This document shows, piece by piece, positions 1-5,793 of a DNA stretch of 6,368 bases. Both the position numbers and the translations under genes were made by a program. The notes beneath the pieces are model-generated. The model was not told the origin of the DNA, ran no database searches, and was given only the letters and a program-made list of their open reading frames with translations. Position 1 is the first letter of the stretch. Each line of letters starts with the position of its first letter. Origin of the DNA: Acidobacteriota bacterium (GTDB lineage: Bacteria > Acidobacteriota > Terriglobia > Bryobacterales > Bryobacteraceae); NCBI GenBank assembly GCA_023380575.1, contig JAMCRM010000183.1, forward strand, positions 1 through 6,368, read 5' to 3'.

Positions 1-145
1 GCTTCATGCCCACCCTGCCGTGATCGTCGAAATCCATGGCGCCCCGCACGCGCTGCTTTTCCCGCGTCTGCGCCGCCTTGGCCGCGCACAGCGCCTGCAG
101 GCGTTCGGTGTAGGAAAGTTCGTTTCCGAGCGTGGATGCTTGCAT
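1..145 (-). CDS. Unrecognised protein, N-terminal 48 residues only (cut by window edge)
   Basis: The reading frame starts at the ATG at 145-143 and stays open to the left edge, giving 48 residues. It begins MQASTLGNELSYTERLQAL, followed by a charged Lys/Arg/Gln-rich stretch and then a GAMDFDDHGRVGM segment. The start is well supported: GGAG at 156-153 lies 7 nt upstream, overlapping the end of the transporter gene, whose TAA stop is at 152-150. The 4-bp gap makes this the sixth gene of the leftward operon. There is no signal peptide or membrane segment in the visible part, and the helical, polar start suggests a cytoplasmic protein. I do not recognise the family. The short acidic/aromatic MDFDDHG stretch looks like a conserved block, but this is only an impression. 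Its position suggests an enzyme acting on the same substrate as its neighbours. Confidence 0.75.
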   Translation of the reverse strand, partial: MQASTLGNELSYTERLQALCAAKAAQTREKQRVRGAMDFDDHGRVGMK

Positions 146-149
146 TGAC

Positions 150-1334
150 TTACTCCGCTACGGGTTGGGGATCTTTGCCGCCGGCCCAGAACAGCACGCA
201 GGCCGCGATGGCCAGCGCCGCCGCCCAACTCCAGATCTGTGTCCAGCCGTGAATGCCCGCCCCGTCGGGCTGGTATTGCTGTCCGGTAAACCCCGCCACC
301 TGGGCCCCGGCGAACATGCCTATGCCGAAGATCAGCAGGGCGATGAAACTCTGGGCCCGGGCGCTCATACCGGGAGGGGCCACGCGTGCTGCGTAAATGG
401 AGGCTCCCGCCACCACGAAACCGTAAGAGAATCCGTGCAGCAGCAGCCCGCCGATAACCGCCCCGGCGTGCATCGTGGCGAAGGCGAAATAGCGAACGGC
501 AAAGGCCGCCATGCCGAACGCCAGCACCCGTTTCAGCCCGATCTTAGCGATGAACCAGGGCATCAGGATCATCGCGATCACCTCGGAGATCTGCGCGAGG
601 GTCATGACCGCAGTCGGTTTGGGCATGCGGATCTCACTGAGGAAGGCGTTGGTCCAGGTGGTGTAGAAGGTCTTGGAAATGGTGACCAGCGGAATGGCGA
701 TGGCAAAAACCAGAAATGCCGGCTGCCGCAGCAGTTTGGCCGCGGAGAGGCCGAACACGTCCCGCGGGGCCGCTTCGGCGCGCTTGGGCGGAGTATGGGG
801 CAGAGTGAAGCAGTACGCCGCCAGCACGGCTTCCGCAGCCGCAGCGAAATAGAAAAACCCACCGGTCTTTTCGCCCAGAAAAATGCCTACCAGCAACCCG
901 GACACGACCCAGCCGACGTTGCCGCCCACGGCGATACGCGGATACCGGTCGGCATCCGCGATGTTGCGGAACGCCATGTTGTTGGCCAGCGGCAGGGTGG
1001 GCATGAAGCACAGCGCATCCAGCACAATCAGGGTCATCAGGGAGGGAAAGGTGGTCTGGCCGGCCGCCAGAAACAGGCACACGGCGCCGGCAAAATGCAG
1101 GGCGCCCAGGATCCGCTCGGTGGCGAAGTAGCGGTCGGCCACGTAGCCGATGAACAGCGGCGAGCCCAGCGCGCCCAGGCCGGATGCCGCGCAGATCCAG
1201 CCGATCTGAGTGCCGCTGAAGCCCAGCGTGGCGTTCATGTAGCTGCTGATCGGAACGATCCAGGCGCCCCACGTGAAGAACTCCAGGAACATCAGCGCCG
1301 AGAGCCGCAGGAAAACAAAGCGCGAGCCGGTCAT
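150..1334 (-). CDS. MFS transporter, nucleoside:H+ symporter (NHS/NupG-like) family
   Basis: This 394-residue integral membrane protein is close in length to NupG/XapB (about 418). It is rich in hydrophobic segments consistent with about 12 helices. The N-terminus has the NHS-type pattern LSALMFLEFFTWGAW (residues 11-25), then IGWICAASGLGALGSPLFIG (44-63) followed by the loop YVADRYFATERIL (64-76), the form the MFS loop 2-3 motif takes in this family. A PLANNMAFRN...YPRIAVGGNVGWVVSG block (115-146) and HGFSYGFVVAG (300-310) also match NHS members. A polar central loop (about 180-200) separates the two halves. The start at 1334 follows GAGGG at 1348-1344. The gene lies 4 bp after the preceding oxidoreductase gene. 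Family members characterised in E. coli import nucleosides, but homologues in catabolic operons with Gfo/Idh/MocA genes probably carry other polyols, sugars or glycosides. The substrate here is therefore inferred only as the operon's substrate or product. Confidence 0.9.
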   Translation of the reverse strand: MTGSRFVFLRLSALMFLEFFTWGAWIVPISSYMNATLGFSGTQIGWICAASGLGALGSPLFIGYVADRYFATERILGALHFAGAVCLFLAAGQTTFPSLMTLIVLDALCFMPTLPLANNMAFRNIADADRYPRIAVGGNVGWVVSGLLVGIFLGEKTGGFFYFAAAAEAVLAAYCFTLPHTPPKRAEAAPRDVFGLSAAKLLRQPAFLVFAIAIPLVTISKTFYTTWTNAFLSEIRMPKPTAVMTLAQISEVIAMILMPWFIAKIGLKRVLAFGMAAFAVRYFAFATMHAGAVIGGLLLHGFSYGFVVAGASIYAARVAPPGMSARAQSFIALLIFGIGMFAGAQVAGFTGQQYQPDGAGIHGWTQIWSWAAALAIAACVLFWAGGKDPQPVAE

Positions 1335-1338
1335 GGCA

Positions 1339-2457
1339 TCAGGCCCTCACGGTTTCGAGCCGGCCGCCATCGGCCGAGCGCATGCCGGCTTCGAGGATGG
1401 CGGTGACCTCGAGGTTAAAATCCACGGTGAGCGTGCGGTGCACGGGTTCGCCGGTTTCCAGGTGGTGCAGCAATGCCTGGGCGAGATTGGCGCGGCCCGC
1501 CGGCAGGGGATCCGGCGCGCAGATCTCAACCGGTTTTCCCGGACCGTGCTCCACGCACACCGCGGGCTTTTCAGGATAGATTTCGAACCAGAGCGTGCCT
1601 TCGCTGCCGTAGACCACCAGCGGACCGGCGTCCAGGTAGGATTTGCGCAGCGTGGTCCAGGAACCCTGAGCCACCGCGATGGCGTGCGGGAACCGGACCA
1701 CCATCACGCCGTTGTCGTCGGCATCGGCCCAGGGGCTGTCCAGATTGGCCCGCATGCCGATGGCCGCGGTGGCGGATTCGCCCGTGTACCAGAGCCCGTA
1801 CATGGCCCCGTAGCAGCACAAATCCAGCATGGCGCCGCCGCCCGCCGCGGTCTGGTGCAGCCACGTGGCGCCGCGCTCCTGACCGGTCATGGGAGCAGAC
1901 AACTCCGCCGCCGTCTTGTGCTGCGCGCCGGGACCGAACGGACCCGAATGTCCCACGCGGTAATGAATTTCGAGCGGGCGGCCGATGGCGCCGCCGTCGA
2001 TCAACTCTTTGGCCTTGCGCGCGTGCGGCAGCCAGGAACAAGGCCAGTTCACCACCATCGCGACCCCCGCCGTGCGGCAGGCACATGCCATCCGCCGCGC
2101 ATCCTCCAATGACATGGCCATGGGCTTTTCCACGCACACGGAAATGCCGGCGCGGGCGCAGGCCTCCACCACCTCGGGATGCCGGGCGTTTTCGCAGGCC
2201 ACGACCACAGCGTCGAGTTTCTCCGCGGCCAACATCTCGCGGTAGTCCGGGTAGCACTTGGGAATGCCCGCGAGTCGCATGACATTGCGGCGGTTCCATT
2301 CCCGGCTATAGGGGGCATCGCGCAACTCGGGGCGAAGCGGGAGGGTGTCCGCGCACGCCACCCACTCTGCCCGCGGATGCGCCGCGAACAGGGAAGCTAC
2401 GTGGTTGATGTGCGGATGCGCGAAGCCGGCGATGCCGATGCGGTATTTGTCTCTCAT
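1339..2457 (-). CDS. Gfo/Idh/MocA family oxidoreductase, Tyr-type active site
   Basis: The protein has 372 residues, normal for the family: an N-terminal Rossmann domain (about 1-125) and a C-terminal alpha/beta domain. Instead of the usual GxGxxG dinucleotide loop it has GIAGFAHPHINHV (8-20), with two His where Gly/Ala are expected. The catalytic lysine motif is intact as E110-K111-P112. The second catalytic motif reads GGGAMLDLCCYG (206-217), so Tyr216 takes the place of the common His; glucose-fructose oxidoreductase and related enzymes also use a tyrosine here. There is no signal peptide, so it is presumably cytoplasmic. The ATG at 2457 overlaps the TGA of the upstream gene by 4 bp (ATGA), with GGAGG at 2468-2464 as ribosome binding site; this indicates translational coupling. 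It probably carries out NAD(P)-dependent oxidation or reduction of a sugar or cyclitol hydroxyl. The exact substrate cannot be named. Confidence 0.92.
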   Translation of the reverse strand: MRDKYRIGIAGFAHPHINHVASLFAAHPRAEWVACADTLPLRPELRDAPYSREWNRRNVMRLAGIPKCYPDYREMLAAEKLDAVVVACENARHPEVVEACARAGISVCVEKPMAMSLEDARRMACACRTAGVAMVVNWPCSWLPHARKAKELIDGGAIGRPLEIHYRVGHSGPFGPGAQHKTAAELSAPMTGQERGATWLHQTAAGGGAMLDLCCYGAMYGLWYTGESATAAIGMRANLDSPWADADDNGVMVVRFPHAIAVAQGSWTTLRKSYLDAGPLVVYGSEGTLWFEIYPEKPAVCVEHGPGKPVEICAPDPLPAGRANLAQALLHHLETGEPVHRTLTVDFNLEVTAILEAGMRSADGGRLETVRA

Positions 2458-3590
2458 TCAGCCCCTCCCCGGGCCTCGCGCGCAGCCTCCAACCGCACCT
2501 CGGAGCCTTGCGCCGCCGAGGCGTAAATGGCTTCGAGCGCCCGGATGGCGTTGAGCACTTCTTCCTTTTTCACGCACAACTCTTCCTCGCCCCGGATGGC
2601 GCGGATAAAGTGGGCAATCTCCTTCCAGTGCGCGTAGAAGGCATGATCCGGCACACGCGGGGGCAGTTTGGGGGTGACATCCACCTGGTAGCAGCCCATG
2701 TTCCTGACCAGCCGCAGGTCCATCACCTGTGGATTGAACCACAGGCCGCCCTCTGTCCCCATGATGGAGATGCCGCCGGCGCTCTCCGGCACGTTGGCCG
2801 CCCAACTCACCCGGATGGTGATGGTAGCGCCGTTCTCCAGACGGAGGAAGGCCGCCGCCAGGTCTTCCACGTCAAATTCACGCGGGCTGTAGGTGCGGGC
2901 GGCGAACACCCCCACGGGCGCGCCGCTATCGGCGAGCGAAGTGATCAGTCCTTCCTCGCGGTTCGCCAGCTTGGTGTAGGTGACGCCGGAAGCGGCCACC
3001 ACGGCGGGGTTGCCCATGATCCAAAGCAGGGTGTCCAGTACGTGCGCGCCAAGGTCGTAGAGCACGCCTCCGCGCGAGAGAGCCTTGAGGTGAAAAGTCC
3101 CGTGAACCGGCACGCCCCGCCGGCGCAGGCGCGCTGCATCGGCGTAATAGATTTCGCCCACCTGACCCTGGGCGACGAACTCCCTGGCGGCGGCAATCTG
3201 GTTGTAAAAACGCATGGACTGCCCCGCCAGCAGCAGGCGTCCGGCGGCTTCCGCCTCGCGGTACATTTCCGCGGCCTCACCCGCATCGAGCGCCAGCGGC
3301 TTTTCGCACAGCACGTGGGCGCCCGCCCGCAGGGCGGCGATGGCGTGGTCCTTGTGACAGTGCGCCGGCGAGCACACCGACACCGCGCCGGGCCGCACTT
3401 CCGCCAGCATCGATGCCACATCATCGCAGGCGTACGGGATACCGTGCCGGCGCGCCGTAGAGGCGGCGTTCTCGATGACGCTATCGGCCACCCCCACCAA
3501 CTCCACGCCGGGCTGGTCCCTCCAGGCGGGAATGTGCGCGGCGTTGGCTATCGTGCCGCTGCCGATTACGGCAACCCTGAGCTTGTCCAT
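2454..3590 (-). CDS. Gfo/Idh/MocA family oxidoreductase, classical Lys/Asp/His active site
   Basis: This 378-residue protein has the most canonical signature of the three paralogues. The Rossmann loop is VIGSGTIA (8-15), the acidic end of beta-2 is GVADS (33-37), and the catalytic lysine motif is CEKPLA with E96-K97-P98. The second catalytic block is GGVLYDLGAHVLD with D179, H183 and D186. A C-terminal ENGATITIRVSWA segment (252-264) belongs to the substrate-domain beta sheet. There is no signal sequence, so it is presumably cytoplasmic. The start at 3590 is the only sensible one before the Rossmann fold. Its ribosome binding site is weak: the 20 nt upstream contain only a distant purine run (GAAAGAAG). 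It is separated by 26 bp from the upstream gene, the widest gap in the operon, and overlaps the next by 4 bp. It is likely an NAD(P)-dependent sugar or inositol dehydrogenase working in series with its neighbours. Confidence 0.94.
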   Translation of the reverse strand: MDKLRVAVIGSGTIANAAHIPAWRDQPGVELVGVADSVIENAASTARRHGIPYACDDVASMLAEVRPGAVSVCSPAHCHKDHAIAALRAGAHVLCEKPLALDAGEAAEMYREAEAAGRLLLAGQSMRFYNQIAAAREFVAQGQVGEIYYADAARLRRRGVPVHGTFHLKALSRGGVLYDLGAHVLDTLLWIMGNPAVVAASGVTYTKLANREEGLITSLADSGAPVGVFAARTYSPREFDVEDLAAAFLRLENGATITIRVSWAANVPESAGGISIMGTEGGLWFNPQVMDLRLVRNMGCYQVDVTPKLPPRVPDHAFYAHWKEIAHFIRAIRGEEELCVKKEEVLNAIRALEAIYASAAQGSEVRLEAAREARGGAE

Positions 3591-3616
3591 AGACGAGAGT
3601 CAGCTTCTTTCGTGTG

Positions 3617-4801
3617 TCAGATCTGCAGCGCCGCCGAAAGCTTTTCATTCGAGCGCATCATTTCATCCCAGGTTACGGTGTCTTCGCGGTAGCAGGCCAT
3701 GCGGCCCAGGATCGCGGTGAGGGTGCTTTCGACACTGGGCGCGATGTTGTTGAGCAACTTTCCCGCACGGATGCTTTCCACGAAATTCTTCACGTTGGTG
3801 ACAGGGCCCTGCAGCGAGGTGGGGTCCTTTTCGGTTCCGGTGCCCTTCCAGGGATTCTCGCCCAGGATATTGACTACCCCCGCGTGGTGGGAATCGGCCA
3901 CGCCCTTGGAGCCGTACATGCGGATGCAATAGTCGCCGAAGCCCTTGGCGAACTGCTCGCAACTGAAGTCCACTTTCAGACTGCCGGGATACCAGTAATG
4001 CGCCATGAAATGGTCCCAGCAATCCCCGACGTCCACCCGCGCCTCGCGCCCGCCGGTTCCGCGGGCCTTGAGCGGGTGCGCCCGGGCATACCAGTTGCCG
4101 GCATCGAGACAATGCACGGCCTGCTCTACGATGATGTCGCCGGAGAGCACCTTATCGAAGACCCAATCGCGCAGGCGCGCCTCGCCGGCGGGCATGCCGG
4201 GTTTGCTCTTGGGCGTCAGGCGGCCGGTGTGGAAGTATACCTGACCGAAAACGAGTTTGCCGATGGCCCCGTTGTGCACGCGCGCCACAGCCTCCTGAAA
4301 CACCGGGCGGACCCGCGATTGCCAGTCCACGAGGAAGCTGACGCGTCCCTTGGCCTTCTCGCCGGTCTGCGCGATGCTGCGGCATCCGGGCACATCCACC
4401 GCGACCGGCTTGGCCAGGTAGATGTGCCGGCCGGCGGAGAGGGCGGCTTCGGCCTGTTCGGGGTGGAAGTAGGGCGGGCTGAGGATCGCCACCGCATCGG
4501 GTCTGGAGGCCAGCAATTCGCGGTAGCCGTTGAGCCCGGCATACTGGCGGGGGACGGCGGTCAGTTTCAGGTTCCTGACCGTCGCCTCCATGCGGTCGCG
4601 AAACGGGTCCGCAAGGGCCACGATGCGCGAGCCGGTGTGTTCCATGAACAGCCCGGCGATGAAATTTCCGCGGCCGCCGCAGCCGATGATCCCCACCTCC
4701 AGGGCGGAATTGGCCTGGCTGCCGAACACTGTCTCGGGCTTCAAAAGCAGAACTCCGGCGGCGCTGCCCTTCAGAAATCCTCTTCGTTCCGTTCGCGGCA
4801 T
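3617..4801 (-). CDS. Tat-exported Gfo/Idh/MocA family oxidoreductase (AKP / EQxxH variant)
   Basis: The 394-residue protein opens with a twin-arginine signal, MPRTERRGFLKGSAAG, with R6-R7 in RRGFLK and a short hydrophobic stretch GVLLL before the mature part. The Rossmann loop GIIGCGGRG (37-45) is intact. The usual EKP motif is LAKP (A130-K131-P132), keeping lysine but not glutamate. The second motif is GDIIVEQAVHCLDAGNW (221-237), where E226-Q227 replace the usual Asp-x-Gly before H230 and D233. I have seen this combination mainly in secreted members from Acidobacteria and Planctomycetes. Export with a preloaded nucleotide is known for glucose-fructose oxidoreductase, which is also a Tat substrate. 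The ATG at 4801 is preferred over an in-frame TTG at 4813 because AGGAG (4810-4806) is correctly placed for the ATG and the TTG overlaps the upstream stop. The gene lies 8 bp after the isomerase-like gene. A likely role is periplasmic oxidation of a sugar or glycoside. Confidence 0.93.
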   Translation of the reverse strand: MPRTERRGFLKGSAAGVLLLKPETVFGSQANSALEVGIIGCGGRGNFIAGLFMEHTGSRIVALADPFRDRMEATVRNLKLTAVPRQYAGLNGYRELLASRPDAVAILSPPYFHPEQAEAALSAGRHIYLAKPVAVDVPGCRSIAQTGEKAKGRVSFLVDWQSRVRPVFQEAVARVHNGAIGKLVFGQVYFHTGRLTPKSKPGMPAGEARLRDWVFDKVLSGDIIVEQAVHCLDAGNWYARAHPLKARGTGGREARVDVGDCWDHFMAHYWYPGSLKVDFSCEQFAKGFGDYCIRMYGSKGVADSHHAGVVNILGENPWKGTGTEKDPTSLQGPVTNVKNFVESIRAGKLLNNIAPSVESTLTAILGRMACYREDTVTWDEMMRSNEKLSAALQI

Positions 4802-4805
4802 GGTT

Positions 4806-4810
4806 CTCCT
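4806..4810 (-). promoter_or_regulatory. Ribosome binding site deciding the start of the Tat-exported oxidoreductase
   Basis: AGGAG at 4810-4806 shares its first A with the TGA stop (4812-4810) of the upstream isomerase-like gene and lies 4 nt before the ATG at 4801. It makes the in-frame TTG at 4813, inside which no upstream site fits, an unlikely start. It suggests translational coupling of the two exported proteins. Confidence 0.7.
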
Positions 4811-5694
4811 CAAGAGCCGGCTGCGAAAACTTGCTGCGTGAACAGCCGGCTCAGGCGCAGGTTCTCCTCTATGGAGCGGGTCAGTTTGGTCTCGGGCTGG
4901 TATCCCAGTTCCACCACCAGGAAGCCCCGAAACCCGGCTGCCCGCAAATCGCGTGCGACGGCGCGGTAATCGATGTCGCCGTCGCCGAAAGCTTCCGTGC
5001 GGATACCGCCGCGCAGGTTGCGCAGGTGAACCCCGGCCAGCCGGGGACCAGCTTCCCGGAGGATGGCCGCCGTGTCCTGGCCCCCCAGCCGGACCCAGGC
5101 TACATCCACGCAGAAGGACACCAGGCGAGGATCGGTGTGCCGGAGGTCATAACGCCACTCACGGGCGTTGGCGGCCATCTCGGCGCTGTGCTGGTGGATC
5201 ATCAGCTTGAGGCCAAGCCGGTTCAACTCCGCACCCAGACGATCGAGCGAGCGGGCCTGGATGGCGAGTTCGGCTTCGGATTTCGGCGCGTCTTTCGGCT
5301 TCGGCGCGGCGTTGAAGACCAGTGCGGCGGCGCCGCCGCCCTTGGCCGTCCGGGCCAGTTCCAGAGTTGCCGTGATGGTCTTTTCGGCCGGCGCCGGCTC
5401 GTGAACCGGGCCCGTGGTGGAGACCGCGGCCAGCTTCAACTCTTCTTTCCGCAGCGCGTGCAGGGTCTGGCCCCGGACATTCGGCTCCATGAACTCGACG
5501 GGCAGTTCGACTCTACGGAAGCCCGCGCGCCGCGTGGCGGCCAACGCCGCGGCTACGTCGAGCGGCTTCTTTTCGAGGCGGAAGTGCTGCACCCAGATGT
5601 AGCCCTGTGCCGCCAGTGTGGGATGGTAGCCCGGCGCGGCGTTGGCTGCGAGCGCAGTCCCGCACGCCAGGAAATCTCTTCGTGTGGGCAACAT
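4810..5694 (-). CDS. Tat-exported sugar phosphate isomerase/epimerase-like TIM-barrel protein (xylose isomerase-like / AP endonuclease 2 fold)
   Basis: This 294-residue protein is the first gene of the leftward operon. It starts MLPTRRDFLACG, a twin-arginine signal (R5-R6), with a possible cleavage site at A17-N18-A19. The rest shows the xylose-isomerase-like barrel pattern: RVELPVEF (61-68, E63), LMIHQHSAEM (164-173, compare the family HNHxxE), VDVAWVRLGGQD (196-207, D197), GVHLRN (221-226, H223), AFGDGDIDYRAV (235-246) and VVELGY (260-265, E262). E63, H169/E172, D197, H223 and E262 are candidate metal or catalytic residues by position. Homologues isomerise, epimerise, dehydrate (IolE) or, in C-glycoside deglycosidases, cleave keto-sugars. 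The start at 5694 is set by the Tat signal and GGAG at 5708-5705. The frame stays open far upstream, but that extension is antisense to the LysR gene and not coding. The reaction is unknown, and a periplasmic location is inferred. Confidence 0.88.
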   Translation of the reverse strand: MLPTRRDFLACGTALAANAAPGYHPTLAAQGYIWVQHFRLEKKPLDVAAALAATRRAGFRRVELPVEFMEPNVRGQTLHALRKEELKLAAVSTTGPVHEPAPAEKTITATLELARTAKGGGAAALVFNAAPKPKDAPKSEAELAIQARSLDRLGAELNRLGLKLMIHQHSAEMAANAREWRYDLRHTDPRLVSFCVDVAWVRLGGQDTAAILREAGPRLAGVHLRNLRGGIRTEAFGDGDIDYRAVARDLRAAGFRGFLVVELGYQPETKLTRSIEENLRLSRLFTQQVFAAGS

Positions 5695-5719
5695 GGTGGA
5701 TCGACTCCGCAACACTTGC

Positions 5720-5748
5720 AATCTACTGCACAACGGACTTTTAATCAA
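5720..5748 (-). promoter_or_regulatory. Predicted sigma70-type promoter of the leftward catabolic operon
   Basis: On the minus strand TTGATT (5748-5743) and TAGATT (5725-5720) are separated by 17 bp. Each matches the sigma70 -35 or -10 consensus at 4 of 6 positions. The predicted transcription start would be near 5713, giving a leader of about 19 nt that contains the GGAG at 5708-5705 before the ATG at 5694. The mediocre boxes suit an activator-dependent promoter. The -35 lies within the first operator palindrome. Confidence 0.45.
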
Positions 5749-5772
5749 TTGAATTTCATTGAAGCGGAATTC
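5745..5772. promoter_or_regulatory. Candidate LysR operator: three helically phased palindromes
   Basis: In the divergent gap lie TCAATTGA (5745-5752), TTCATTGAA (5755-5763, symmetric about its central base) and GAATTC (5767-5772). Their centres are at 5748.5, 5759 and 5769.5, that is 10.5 bp apart, so all face the same side of the helix. ATTGAA also repeats directly at 5748-5753 and 5758-5763. The first palindrome overlaps the predicted leftward -35 and the second the predicted rightward -35. This fits a LysR tetramer site that controls both directions, but binding is inferred only from position and symmetry. Confidence 0.5.
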
Positions 5773-5787
5773 ACTATCCGCTAACAT
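5759..5787 (+). promoter_or_regulatory. Predicted promoter of the LysR gene (leaderless configuration)
   Basis: TTGAAG (5759-5764) and TAACAT (5782-5787) are 17 bp apart. The -10 ends 6 nt before the ATG at 5794, so the first transcribed base would be at or next to the A of the start codon. No ribosome binding site is present in the intervening ACCGGT-type sequence. The -35 overlaps the second operator palindrome and the third palindrome sits in the spacer, consistent with autorepression. Confidence 0.45.
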
Positions 5788-5793
5788 ACCGGT

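Noticed and set aside
132..1406. Long plus-strand open frame (424 codons) opposite the transporter gene
   Set aside because: It is antisense to a clear MFS protein. Its translation is rich in Gly, Arg, His and Gln with no fold-like pattern, which is typical of GC-rich antisense frames.
2508..3692. Plus-strand open frame (394 codons) opposite the canonical oxidoreductase
   Set aside because: It is a His/Arg/Gly-rich shadow with no motif, and the opposite strand has an unambiguous Gfo/Idh/MocA gene.
3614..4969. Long plus-strand open frame (451 codons) opposite the Tat-exported oxidoreductase
   Set aside because: It spans the junction of two well-supported minus-strand genes and has no recognisable domain. 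It is explained by the GC-biased third codon positions of the real genes.
5661..5694. Lipoprotein signal in the isomerase-like protein (FLAC, C11)
   Set aside because: The cysteine follows the twin arginines by only a few residues, with no hydrophobic stretch before it, and Phe at -3 does not fit a lipobox.
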